Of a stretch of 64,000 nucleotides of DNA, positions 20,241-32,200 are shown one piece after another. This DNA is from Onthophagus taurus (taxonomy: Eukaryota > Arthropoda > Insecta > Coleoptera > Scarabaeidae). The stretch's first letter is position 1, and each line of letters begins with the position of its first letter. The stretch covers positions 2,981,001 to 3,045,000 of the forward strand of contig NC_091972.1 in the NCBI RefSeq assembly GCF_036711975.1. Reading direction: 5' to 3'. Below the pieces are notes generated by a model, which searched no databases, was not told where the DNA came from, and saw nothing but the letters and a program-made list of their open reading frames with translations. The position numbers were made by a program, and so were the translations under genes.

Positions 20241-21129
20241 TTGAGACCGATTTTAACAATGAAAAATTTGACCAATGTTTATTTTTTTAAAATACATCCT
20301 CAAAAAAATCTCTTCTTGAGAAACTGTATCGCCAGAAACTTTGCCGGCGGTAATTTCCAGGTCGTTTGTAACTGCGATGGATCTCCGTCACATAACCTAA
20401 CCTCAAACGAAATTTTAAGGAATCGAAAACTGGGCATAAACGACATCAAAAAACGATTTTGTAGCTCTAATAGTGGCCCCCCAAGCTCCAAACTTCCACC
20501 ACTGATGAATTTTCCCGAAATTGTTTGGCCTTCATTAATTAAATCTATAAGAAATTTTATATTAGCTACTTTTATTATCAAACCATATCTGGATCGCGAT
20601 TTTAATATACCTGATTTTGTTATGGGTTCTAAAAAGGCTTTAGAGGTATAAAACATATCACCAACCAATATTTTAATTAACATTATTTATTTAATAGGTT
20701 GTATCATCAAAAATTTCTCAGGGAGATGTAAAAAATTTAGAAGGATTAGTAACAGGCGATGTTGTGCTATCATTACAAAAATCCCTCCAGTACATGTCGG
20801 TTTTCCAAAGAGAACAAATCGCCATCAATAGTGAAGATATTTACTTTTCATTTCCTTATCAAGTAGGCATAATGTTCAATGAACAAGAAGGACAAGAGCA
20901 GAAACGATTCGTTGAAGTCACAATGGTCTTTCACACTTTACGAGGTTTAGCTTCAATGAGAGAACGAGGTGAAGAACCACCTTTAAACATGGGCGTTATG
21001 CCTGAATATCAAAAACGTATTTCTATTTGTAATTATCGATTTATCAGAGAATACACAAAAGGAAAAGAAGGTGATTGGACAATTAACCTATTGAATCACT
21101 TTAAACCTAGTGATCAATTAGAAGAATGA
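20241..21129 (+). CDS. MAIP1: m-AAA protease-interacting protein 1 (MAIP1), two exons, 278 residues
   Basis: Exons 20241-20645 and 20698-21129 join at phase 0 (GAG|GTATAA donor, TTAATAG acceptor). MAIP1 is a mitochondrial matrix protein that associates with the m-AAA protease and protects the calcium-uniporter regulator EMRE before assembly. Residues 1-60 are basic and rich in Asn, Arg and Phe with no acidic cluster, as expected for a mitochondrial presequence. The core from about 95 onward carries the family signatures: IKPYLDRDFNIPDFVMGSKK, VSSKISQGDVKNLEGLV, and the C-terminal YRFIREYTKGKEGDWTINLL. The human protein is 291 residues. A second ATG at 20259 could also serve as the start. AATAAA lies at 21202, 73 bp past the stop. 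Confidence 0.88.
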
Positions 21130-21825
21130 CATACTATAAAGACTTATTACATTATTTGTAATCTATTTAACATCCAATTGTGATGATTTAGTTTATGTTT
21201 AAATAAATTTTTAAGAAATCAAGATTTTTTATTGTTGATTATATACAGGGTGAATCAATAGTAATAAGAAGAATAATCAGGAATAAGGGGTGTTCAGAAA
21301 AAGGATTGTCATTAAATATAGGGATTAATTTTAATAAAATGGCTAAATTCTTGAAAATGAATTTGAATAAGTTAGTTATTTGTTGTGGTGGTTTGTCATA
21401 GACCTAAAATGATTCTACAAAGTGTAATAAACCTTTATAATTTCTTTATACCTCACCTTTAGGTACATATAGGGATAAAAACTTGCAAAAAGCTACTATT
21501 ATTAAAGGGATTAGCACAGAGATGAATATTTCTGACTTTGGATGTTGAAGTCGAAATTGGAAGACTTTTCATTGTCTAACTTCATTGTCATTCAGATATT
21601 TTTTGATATATCCTTATTTAAGGCTACATAGCTGCATCCATATCTTTTTTCTTAACTTTCAGGCTTAGAGGATATATGCACAAATTTTGGTCCAATGTGT
21701 TTTGATGGTGGTCATTGATACTGTTATTGTATTGATGTTACTGGGCTAATTAGCTTTAGTTTTGCCTCTCTCCATCTTAGACTGCAATACGTTGGATTGT
21801 GAATTTTTTTCACTATTACTAGAGC
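21130..21825. other. MAIP1 3' flank with one foldback end
   Basis: After the poly(A) signal, TATACAGGGTGAATCAATAG at 21243 looks like a single end of a CAGGGTG foldback, but no matching right end was found nearby. The rest has no recognisable content. Confidence 0.5.
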
Positions 21826-21925
21826 TAATAGTACATCTAGAACTAGAAACATTCGGGTTTAGCCGTGTGTCTCTCAAGACGGCTAAATGTTTCTAGTTCT
21901 AGTGTTAGTTCTAGTCATAACGTTA
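21826..21925. repeat. Solitary CTAG-rich palindrome
   Basis: GAACTAGAAACATTCGGGTT is followed by TAGCCG, a short loop containing TCTCAAGA, and the complementary arm ending in CTAGTTCTAG. It belongs to the same family as the arrays at 24200, 25400, 36205 and 52798. Confidence 0.85.
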
Positions 21926-22079
21926 GTAGTATGTAATTTTAAACACTTGGGGATTAAATTCAAACCGAAAAAGGGTAAAACAAGGATGTTGTAAGTTTTT
22001 ATTTGGAGAAACTTACTTGTTTAATATGTTAAAATTTATAGTGTTGCTTTTAAAATACAGGTTTATTATTATAAAGGAA

Positions 22080-22855
22080 TAAGGATTAAAGAAATTAACG
22101 TTTCAAAGCTAATAGGAAATAGAAAAAGGTGTTTGGTATGTGTCAAAATGGTTCTATTCAATAAGAAACATCTCGAGGAAGAAAAAATAAGTTGAAATAA
22201 TTAAATGGAACGTTGTCCATAAACTTGAAAGAATTCAAAAAATGGGATTTATTGATGATTTTGGTTCAAAATGGTTCTAAATGGCTTAAAATATCTTTGT
22301 AACTCTTAAATAATAATAATAATACATTTATTGACCTGATAACAAAAACCTAATACAAAAATATAATAAAATATCAAAATAAAAATACTATTAATTAAAT
22401 TAAGTCAACTCGGACGATTGTCAGAGGAGGTTTAGATAAACAACTCTGATTTTCACAATCGCTCGAAAATACTATAAATGCTTTTCTGAAGGCAAGCACT
22501 GATTGTTTAGAGCACAAAGCTTCCGGCAGAGAATTCCAAAAATCGGCAATTCTGTAAGAAAAAGACCTTTTAAACAGTTGGGTGCTATGAGGCAGGATAG
22601 ACAAGCAATTCTTTCTGCGAACGTTTATATTGAGATGATTAAATGAGATGATTAAATTGAAAAATTAATTTTACAGCGTTTTGAAAGTGTTTCAAAGTTG
22701 CCAAAAAGTTGAAAAAGGTTATTGGTGTGTTCCAAAATTGTTCTAATCGACAAGAAACAAGATAAGGAGAAAATAAGTTAAAATAATCAAATGGGATGTT
22801 GTCCATAAATTTGAAAGAACTCATAAATTGTGAATAATTATGGTTTTGGTTTAGA
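22080..22855. repeat. Direct repeat of about 170 bp flanking a LINE 3' fragment
   Basis: The segment ending near 22255 (GTTGTCCATAAACTTGAAAG) recurs near 22820 as GTTGTCCATAAATTTGAAAG. The preceding AAGAAACA...AAATAAGTT and AAATGG blocks are duplicated with it. A LINE 3' end (22311-22640) lies between the copies. A diverged duplication is the simplest reading. Confidence 0.6.
22311..22640 (-). pseudogene. Jockey-like LINE 3' end
   Basis: The minus strand reads LPHSTQLFKRSFSYRIADFW, then NSLPEALCSKQSVLAFRKAF, the characteristic C-terminal block of Jockey/CR1-type reverse transcriptase proteins. The stop is followed by a short leader into a TAATAATAAT-type tail (complement at 22311-22323), as expected for the 3' end of such a LINE. 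The 5' part is missing. Confidence 0.75.
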
Positions 22856-22932
22856 TTCGAATGTTTCTAGTTCTAGTGTTAGTTCTAGTTTTACACTAGC
22901 ACTGTTACTATGTAGAACTAATACTATACCTA

Positions 22933-24199
22933 TAGTGGTTCGCACGAGACCAACGAGACGAGATTTTCATAAAGTCTTGTTTCGTCTCGCCGATGAACTA
23001 ATAAGTCTTGTATCAAGTCTCGTCTCGTTTCTCGTACGAGACTATCATAAAAGTATCGAAATCCCGTCATGCATAATCTTATTGTTTCAGTGCAATAAGG
23101 AATACTTAAATACTTGCTATAATGTAAGAGTCGGAAGACAGACTTACACCCTCAGCCTGTCGGTCGCAAATGATTTTGTTTTTCACCCAATCGTTTAGGC
23201 ATAACAAACATTGAGCAGATTTATTATTAAGGCGATTTTGATGTTTTCTTATAGTTAATGCAGCACGTGAGAATAATCTTTCCGCCGGGACTGAAGTAGC
23301 CGGTATGCTTAAGAGATCTCGTGTCATTAAACATAAAATAGGAAATTCAGAAGCATGAATTTTCCACCATTGTAATATATCTGTGTCTTTATTACACCGA
23401 GGCATAGAATAATATTTTTGAAGCTCCTGCATCCATTCTCCTTCGGAAGGCGTAGGATTTACTACATACAAAACATCAATATCAATTACAAAATCCGACT
23501 TTTCCGCTCTAGAATCTGCTCGTTCCTCCAATGCCGTTACTTTCGAACATTGGTCTTCTGATTGATTGAAATAGGCAATCTTGTCATATCAAAAACTTCT
23601 ACCTTATGCCGCGAATCTAGAATTAATACTGCAGCATAAATCTAATTAGTCCTACGATAATGCTTTAATATTTTGTCTCTCGTAGCATGAAAAGTAACAA
23701 TAAGCTGCTCTTTGACAGCGTTTTGATCTGCCTTTCGGTCCCATGTAAATATTTTGCTCTCAATATTATGTATTAGTATATTGATACATAGAACCACCAT
23801 AGGTAATTTGATGTACTTCTCTCCTCCGAGTTTCTTGGAAAGTATTTGAAAGTTGACTAGTAATTTATGCACTTCTTCTAGCAGTATCTATTCTTTGTCC
23901 TCAAGAGCATATGGTTTTAAATCAACAACATTTTGACACAATACACCAAATCCAACGTCTACCTTCAAGGGGTACTTTTAACATATCATTACTGGAATTC
24001 CAGCGTGTAGATACGAAAATATTTAAAGAAATATTGCAGATATTATTTGCAGAAATACTTACCTGCGAGACTCTCGTACGAGACGCAAGACCTCATGCAC
24101 GAGACTCGAGACGAGACCAATGAAAGCCTCGTCTTGTCTTGTCCGAGTATCGTCTCGAAAACGAGACGAGACCATGCGAGACTCTCGTACGCACCACTA
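22933..24199 (-). mobile_element. hAT element with perfect TSD TATACCTA, inserted in a CTAG palindrome
   Basis: The ends TAGTGGTTCGCACGAGA and, from the right, TAGTGGTGCGTACGAGA are flanked by TATACCTA at 22925-22932 and 24200-24207. Subterminal zones are packed with GAGACGAGAC-type repeats, as in many hAT elements. On the minus strand 23531-23106 encodes a hAT dimerisation domain (LLSIPATSVPAERLFSRAAL, then TIRKHQNRLNNKSAQCLLCL). The stretch 23872-23642 encodes an upstream transposase piece. Frameshifts and stops separate them, so it is a non-functional copy. Confidence 0.9.
23106..23531 (-). pseudogene. hAT transposase C-terminal dimerisation fragment
   Basis: About 141 residues are open, ending IICDRQAEGVSLSSDSYI. 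The SVPAERLFSRA core plus LxxNxWVK-like ending is the ZBED-type hAT C terminus. The N-terminal BED finger and catalytic residues are not readable in this frame. Confidence 0.75.
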
Positions 24200-24420
24200 T
24201 ATACCTACAACTAGAATCATTTGGGTTTAGCCGCACGTCTCTAAAGACGGCTAAACCCAAATGATTCTAGTTCTAGGTATAGCGTTAGTTCTAGTTTTAT
24301 ACTTGCGCTGTCACTAGAACCAACATTAGACATAGAACTAGAAACATTCGGGTTTAGCCGCACGTCTCTTAAGACGGCTAAACCCAAATGATTCTGGTTC
24401 TACTATATAATCTAATATAT
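24200..24420. repeat. CTAG-rich palindromes, two units
   Basis: These are two copies of the inverted-repeat unit: ATGATTCTAG arms, GGTTTAGCCG stem and a loop with AGACGGC. The first continues the palindrome broken by the hAT element; the second begins near 24325. Confidence 0.85.
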
Positions 24421-24561
24421 GTTGTAGAAACCACGAGAACTGGCAGTAAATCATCGCTTTCCGTTCTTACAAATGCCGTACGTAGTACATTAAAATTCAC
24501 AAACAGCTAGAGAGTAATATGTGTTAGAACGAGATAGCATTAGTTTAATATTTCCGCTGTA

Positions 24562-25310
24562 CAGGGTGTCCAAATTTCGATGGGTTTGCGGGGTATCTCA
24601 GTTATTACGAAAGATAGAAAGTTGCGGCTTTCGCGAACCTGAGCTACCTTTTTTGTGAAACTTACAATGGCGCAAACCAAATTTTCATAGCCCTCTTCGT
24701 TTTTGATATCTTCCTGTATCTCGGCTATCCGGAAACTTAGTAAAAAAGGGTTCTAATAGATTTTTTCACGTGGAATCCAATGGTGCACGTAGAACTTTTC
24801 TAGTCATCACGGTTTTTGAGTTATAAACACAACTCAAATACTGAATACTCAACTTCTAAAATACTTAACTCTTTATAATTCAAAAACCGTAATGACTAGA
24901 AAAATTCTACGTGCACCATTGGATTCTACGTGAAAAAATCTATTAGAACCCATTTCTACGTTTCCTGATAGCTGAGATACAGGAGGTGTCTGAAAATCGT
25001 AAATTTTGAAACACTTGTATATCAAAAACGAAGAGGGCTATGAAAATTTGGTTTGCGCCATTGTAAGTTTCACAAAAAAGTAGCTCAAGTTCGCGAAAGC
25101 CGCAATTTTCTATCTTTTATGATAACTGAGATACCCTGCAAACCCATCGTGTTTGAAATTTATGATTTTCAGACACCTCCTGTATCTTGGCTATCCGGAA
25201 ACTTAGTAAGAAAGTAAAAACGGGTTCTAATAGATTTTTTCACGTGGAATCCAATGGTGCACGTAGAATTTTTCTAGTGATCACGGTTTTTGAGTTCATA
25301 CAGCTCTCGT
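24562..25310. mobile_element. CAGGGTG-ended foldback, decayed right end
   Basis: The left end is TACAGGGTGTCCAAATTTCG. The arms mirror each other around 24840 (AAAGCCGCAA and CGCAAACCAAATTTTCATAG recur inverted at 25020-25110). After 25145 a third, direct partial copy of the arm follows (TTGGCTATCCGGAAACTTAG near 25190). The right terminus has been rearranged. No transposase is seen. Confidence 0.75.
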
Positions 25311-25394
25311 GTTTTCTACTATATACATACTTTTCTAATACATACATTTAACCTTTCAACTACTTCAATAAAAATAGACAACAATCTAGCGCTG

Positions 25395-25880
25395 AATTAC
25401 AATTAAAACTAGAACTAACACTAGACCTAGCACTAGAAAGAGTGTTTCCAGTTCTAGGTCTAGTGTTAGTTCTAGTTTTACTCTAGCACTATTACTATGT
25501 AGAACTAACACTATACTTAGAAATAGAATCATTTGGGTTTAGCCGCACGTCTCTAAAGATGGCTAAACCCGAATGATTCTAGTTCTAGGTATAGTGTTAG
25601 TTCTACATAGTAACAGTATCTGCAGAGGCACGTTCTAGTTTTACACTAGCACTATCATTAGAATTCACACAAGACCTAGAATTAGAATCATTTGGGTTTA
25701 GCCGTCTTGACTAAACCGGAATATTTCTAGGTCTAGTATTAATTTTTCGTTAAACTAAAAGTATAACTAATACTAGATCTAGAACTAGAAACATTTTAGC
25801 CATCTTGAAAGACTCACGGCTAAATCCGAATGTTTCTAGTTTTAATGTTTGTTCTAACAATAATGCTAGAGTTAGTTCCA
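25395..25880. repeat. CTAG-rich palindromes, cluster
   Basis: Three diverged inverted-repeat units with ATTTGGGTTTAGCC and GTTCTAGTTTTACACTAGCA modules lie immediately upstream of CRTC. The left boundary sequence CAACAATCTAGCGCTGAATT is shared with the borders near 36355 and 53035 (inverted), suggesting a defined element edge. Confidence 0.8.
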
Positions 25881-26108
25881 GTTTTAGAAAAGTAATCGAT
25901 TAAAAATATTTGAAAAAGATTCACTCTGTATAAAAACTGATTGAAAAACATTGTTTCTTATTTAGTAGATATTTATGAAGATAGGTGGCGCTTGTGTAGA
26001 TGGTCGTTTAAGTTGCTATTCTGTTTGTCCGACAGTACGGATTACATGACCCTGAAAGAGCGTCTGGTCGCGGTCGTCTGTGCAGTGCAGCAAGTTGTTA
26101 TACGAATC

Positions 26109-26222
26109 ATGGCGAATCCACGGAAGTTCAGTGAGAAAATCGCGCTACACAACCACCGACAGGCCGAAGAAACAGCCAGGTTCGAGCAGATCATGAGGGA
26201 GGTGTCGGACGCTACCGCCAGG
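26109..26222 (+). CDS. CRTC: CRTC exon 1, CREB-binding domain
   Basis: Encodes 38 residues, [15 protein letters not shown] to REVSDATAR, the most conserved part of the family. The frame is open upstream to 25941, but homology starts at this Met. Donor AGG|GTACGT. Immediately downstream, 26223-26470 is unusually GC- and CpG-rich for this window. Confidence 0.93.
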
Positions 26223-29200
26223 GTACGTACCCGGAGAGTTTTTCCGGGATAGAGCCTCCCCAGGGGCCCAGCGCGGGACTTTAGCGCTTAAATCGCGACG
26301 TAAACAGAGATCGCGCGGCGTGGACGCGACGAGGCGCCCCCCGCGAAATCTATCAACGTGAAATAAGGGGCCGCATGAATCGATATTTCGTACAATCGCT
26401 GCGACAGTTTTGACAGCAAAACAACGGAACGTCGAAACGAAACAAACGCAAAACAGGCGCGCATTTGGTGTGGGGTCATTGGTTTTGTTTTTTTTTTTTT
26501 TTTAATACGAAATTTGTTTTAACACGCGGTTTTTCTTCGCGCTTTTTTTCTTTTCTATTTCTCGGTTCAGGAAGATTTCGCAATCGCGCAGATGACTCAA
26601 CTACGTATAAACGCACGCTTGTTTACATCTTTTCTCTTCTCGTAAAATTTAGAAAAAAATTTTTTTACTGTAATCTTCTTCTAGATTTATGTCTATTCAA
26701 AGAATTAATTCTTATTGTTCTCGTCGAAATTCTTGGTAATAGCAAAAATTGGATGATTTTTTTTCTTGTTGTAAACAATGAATTGTATTAGTTATCTTTA
26801 TAGAATTAATTACAAACGCTAAGTCCGCGGTCTTTCACGAAGCTAACGACTATTATCAGTCGCGATAACCTTTTTGCTTTTAGAAAAAATATTTTAATAA
26901 TAACTTGTGGTTTTTGGCGTAAAGCGTGATTAACGGACACGAAACTGCAATTTGAGGAAGAAGCTTCGTGTTTATCCTGTAATTCTAATAGCGAAAAACC
27001 CTCTAATTTTCGCTAATTATTTTTTTTCTCTGAACTTGATTGATAGTGGTTTTTAATTATCTTGGGAAATAACTTTTAGGTTCCTCGGTTTTTTTACATA
27101 TTATCAAGTCAATTCAAGGATACACAATTCGTTAGTCGATTTAATGTGGTTCCTATAATAAATTACTTTTTTATGTTGATCTATTTGATACTAAGTTTAA
27201 AATATACAATTGATCTTATTCCCACTCGATACTGGTTAATTTTAGCTTCAAAATTCCAATCCATCCAACTTAAATACGTCTTGATTTCTTAATAAGTTTA
27301 CTTTTAACCCAAATTCCAACCCAGAATTATTCGGAATTGGTGGTAATACATCTTCATTTCGGTTCAAAATAAAAATTCCCGGTTGTTTATTTTACTTTTT
27401 AGTAGTAGATTAGTAGTCTTTGATCAATTTATATAATGATTCATACGTTTTCGAGAAGTAGATGTGTTTATGGATTTAATACCCACAATAAGAGCCCAAC
27501 TCAATAAAAAATAAAATCTGTTTGAAAAAGAATAAAAGCATTCTCTTTTAACCCCGTTTTTATGGGATTGTTTGTGGAATAAGCTTTTACTTTTTTTGTA
27601 TTGTACAATTACAAAAACCAAATGTAAAGTAAATGTTTATTTTTTTTATTAAAAAGAAATGTAATTAGGTTGGTACATTAAGAATTTTAAACACCGTTAA
27701 CAAACTAAAATTTAAATTTATTTCAGTTATATTAAACACTAATTTTGTATTAAATTTTTTCATCTATTTAATTAATTCAATTTATAAACAGAATATGTAG
27801 GATATACAGTGTTCGCCAAAAAGTCAGCAACACCCGTTTCATTTCTGTTCCATTGTATCTACGTTTCTGAAATTTAGGTTATACAGGATGTTCCGGTGAC
27901 TCGGGGCATAAAATTAACCTCATATACTAGAGCAAAAATGATGACAATTCGTGAAAAAAAATTATTATAAAAGTCTTCAAATGGTCAAGATATGGGCCAT
28001 CAAAGTTCAGAAGTTTTAACACATTTTTCTAAATATTTTCAATACCATTTATGGTAGAGCGTTGAAATTTGGTACAGGGTAAACAAATATCAAGGAAAAT
28101 CATTGAACCAATTTTGACTTTGATCGGGCGGCGGCAACCATGCTATACAGGCTGTCCCTAAAATTTGTTTGCTCAGAACTTTTTTGTTCGCTCGTAACCC
28201 TACATTTATTTTTGTACTTTTTAATAGAACATTTGTTTTAGAGACTTTTATCACTCTTTGAAAATTTTGATAAAATTGACCGTTTTCGAGTTATACGCGA
28301 AAATATTAAGCTTCGATTTCAATGCTAACACTAAAAAACAAAAATCTTCGAAAAAGTCAAGGTTGGCCATGGCAATTAAAAAAACAAATTGAGCTGTCAA
28401 CTTGCTTATGTCGTTTAAACACAAATGATAGTTTTTTGTTAGTTAAGTTTTTATTAATTTTAAGTGTTCAAAATGGAGAGTTACACATTTAGTGAACAAA
28501 CTGACATGATTTTGACATTAGGGGAATGTCATGGAAACGCCGTAGCAGTTATTGGGTGAAATTTCCGAATCGCAGAGCGCCCAATCGAAAAACATTTTTA
28601 AGGATTGAAACCCGTTTAAGGGAAAATGGGACGTTTAAGCCGAAATTTACTAACAACAGTAACGTAAGTTCAGTCCGAATACCCGAACTAGAAGAAGATA
28701 TTCTAGACTACGTAGAAGAAAATACTACAGCTAGTACTTTGGATATGGCGAGGCACTTTTTAACTTCAAAAACAACTGTCTGGAGTGTTCTTTACGAGCA
28801 ACAGCTTTATCCATTTCATTGTTACAAAGTTCAGGAAGTTCGACTGGCTGATTACCCACTGCGACTGCAATATTGCCAAATAATGCAGTACAAAATCCAA
28901 ATTGATGATCAGTTTTAAGAAAAAGTGCTTTTTACAGATGAATCCACTTTTTCTAAAGATAGAATCTTCAATTTGAGAAATTTACATAGTTGGGCGGACG
29001 AAAATCCAAGATTTAAGAAAACTTGGAAATCACAATGGAGATTTTCTCTTAACGTTTGGGCTGGCATTGTGGGCGATGTAATTATTGGACCCGTTTTCTT
29101 GCCATCAAGGCTGGATGGAGATGATTTTTTAGATGACGATTCTTTAAACACAAGGCAAGCAATGTGGTATATGCATAATGGTGCTCCTGCGCATAGCACA

Positions 29201-32200
29201 CAAGCTGTCCAAGAATTTCTGAGGGAACGTTTTCCAGGACGGTGTATTGGACTAGGAGTAGGTGCACCGATAAGTTGGCCCCCCGATCGCCGGATCTTAC
29301 ACCTGTAGATTTTTATTTATGGGGACGCGTTAAATTGCTAATTTACTGCGTTTAAATCAGTTGATCGAAAACGAGTTGATCAACTGAGGTTGCGAATTGT
29401 TGATTCATTTGATCAACTTCATTTAAGACGGCGATACCAGGCGTGCATTGATGCCGGCGGGAGTGTTTTTGAACATCTGCTTTAGTATTTTTTTGTTCTT
29501 TTTTATTTATTACTATTTGTTTATAATTTTATTGTTCTTGTTAATATTTTTGTTATTTTCTTGTTTGTTGTAACCGTGAAAATTAAATTTATTGTTTTGG
29601 AAATTACATTCTTTTATTCAACTAAAATAAATTAACACTGGATTTAACTAAGTCTGCACTTAGAAATGTATGCAAATAATAGTTATTAGCTCAGTTCGTT
29701 TTTGAATTGTCATCGCCAACTCAGATTTTGCGGAATATGTTTCCTTTTTTTGTTTGTTACGATTGAAATCAAAGCTTAACATTTTCGCGTATAACTCGAA
29801 AACGGTAAATGTTATAAAAATTTTCAAAGAGTGATAATAGTTTCTAAAATAAATTTTCTATTAAAAAGTACAAAAATAAATGTAGGGTTACGAGCGAACA
29901 AAAAAGTTCTGAGCAAACAAATTTTAGGGACACCTGTATAACATGGTTGCCGCCGCCCGATCAAAGTCAAAATTGGTTCAATGATTTTGCTTGATGTTTG
30001 TTTACCCTGTACCAAATTTCAACGCTCTACCATAAATGGTATTGAAAATATTTAGAAAAATGTGTTAAAACTTCTGAACTTTGATTTATAATAATTTTTT
30101 TTCACGAATCGTCATCATTTTTGCTCTAGTATATGAGGTTAATTTTATGCCCCGAGTCACCGGAACACCCTGTATAGGAGGTTCATACCGATCTTTCGAT
30201 CTAAAGTATTTTCAAGATGGTGGCAACTTCCGGTCCCCCGGAAGTAGACCACAACTTCATTATTTTAAATGGAATGCTATAGTTTTTATTGCACCTTTTA
30301 ATTATGCGAAAAAATAAGTTGACTTTGATAAAGGTTATTGGTACCTAGCGTTTTTCGTTTTCGAGTTATTTTGATTTCAAGTTTTTCTTGGCAATTTTCA
30401 CCATGCCCTTTAAAACTCCATATCTCAGCAAACGTTTATTCAAAAAAGCTCTAAATTGGCACGATTACTCTTCAAATGCTGTCAAATAGATTGTCATTTG
30501 CTGTATCACAGTATCTTATACAGGCTGGTCAAAAAGTGAACTACCTTTTTTCCGCGTTCAATGACAAAAAAGTCGAAAATTTTAAATGGTACACCCCATA
30601 TTTTATTAGCTCACCAGAAAAGGAGTTTGCCATTTATTAGGCCATCATATTTTGACAGTTTTTTGTTTAATTTATTTTTATAATTAACTTTGGTTGATAA
30701 TCTTTTAATTTACTATCTTTGATTTACCAAAAAATAACAAATAGAAGAACAAATGAATGAAACAATGAAAACAAAAGTTAGGTTTGGATAAAAAATTTTA
30801 TTCTCTCTTTGGTAGGTTAAAAAAATCGTTCCATTTAAAATTCTCAGCTTTCTGGCATTGAATATGGAGAAACGATAATTCAATTTTTGACCATTCTGTA
30901 TAAGATACAACAAATGACAATCTATTTGATATCATCTGAGATATTGTTTAAGAATTCTTTGTGTCAAATAAGAAACAGTGGCATCACATTGACTTTATTT
31001 TTTTCTTGAAAATATTCTAGATCTAACAGCATCAAAAAGCTGGCTATGAAGCATGGGCGAAATGAATATTTATGATGTAAGTGTTCCATTAGAATGTGTT
31101 GTCTAAAAAAATATATTTTAGGTCCTTCAAATTTTGTATAATTTAATAAGTAGTGAAGATTTGTAGAGTCTGTTATATTTTGCAATATTTTGGAGTAACG
31201 CTGGCTTGGAGTATATACATAGTGGAACAAAAATCTGGAAACGCCTAATTTTGTTCTAAATAAGTAGGTAGAATTGTACAAAATTTAGGAATACGGGAAT
31301 TCCAGACTTAACATTTGTAAAGTTGACAGCTTTAGCTATACAGTACTTTACCTGCAGCTCGCGAATATTTTTAGTAAGTATGCCGCGTAAACATTCTTTG
31401 CGTGTTATAGAATTGTGTCCTGCAAACACAGTGTTAAACTTGGTTCGGTGAATGTTAGGTCTCTATTTTTTTTTTTTGATCACATCGGGGAAAGTGATCA
31501 TCCAAACGTGTCGAACTAGAACCATCGAACCCGTTAGTGAAGGTAATATGATACTAAGTATCCTGCTTGGTCGGGTAGGTAATGGTTCCAGCAGTGAGAT
31601 TAACATAAGTCATGTAAAATCCGGATTCGGCCGCAATTTGCTATCTAATCTAGAAATCACCTTTACTTCTGACAAAACTTTTTGTTGATATTTAACCCTT
31701 TGTGTCCCAAGAAGTCAAACATTTTGAAACTTTGTGACAGAATCAGACAGAATTAAAACGCTATCAAAATACACTCAGTAAAGGCCTTTGGAATAAAATT
31801 TTAGCAAAATATGCAATCCCCCTATTTTCGCATAGTCTTAGTGTAAAAAAAGATGCTAATTAAAAAATTCCTGGAAACCGTGTTTACTGAAATTAAGAAA
31901 TAAAACTTATTTTAAATTCAAGCTTGAAGCTTTCTGCTTAAATCGATGTATAACAATCGATGGGTTGAATTAAAAAAATATTGAGAAAAAGAGTATTGAG
32001 TTAAAACTAACATTTCCGTATAACCTAAAAATGTCAAAAAAGATGCTAATTTAAAAATTCCTGGAAGCCGTATTTATTGAAATTAAAGAATGAGACTTAT
32101 TCTAAATTAAAGCTCAAAGCTTTCTCTTTAAAATGATGTATAATAATTGTTGGGTTGGATTGGAAAAATATAGAGAAAAAAAATTTTGAAACAAAACTTA

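Noticed and set aside
21243..21300. A complete CAGGGTG foldback next to MAIP1
   Set aside because: Only one end is visible; no inverted partner with TA flank was found nearby.
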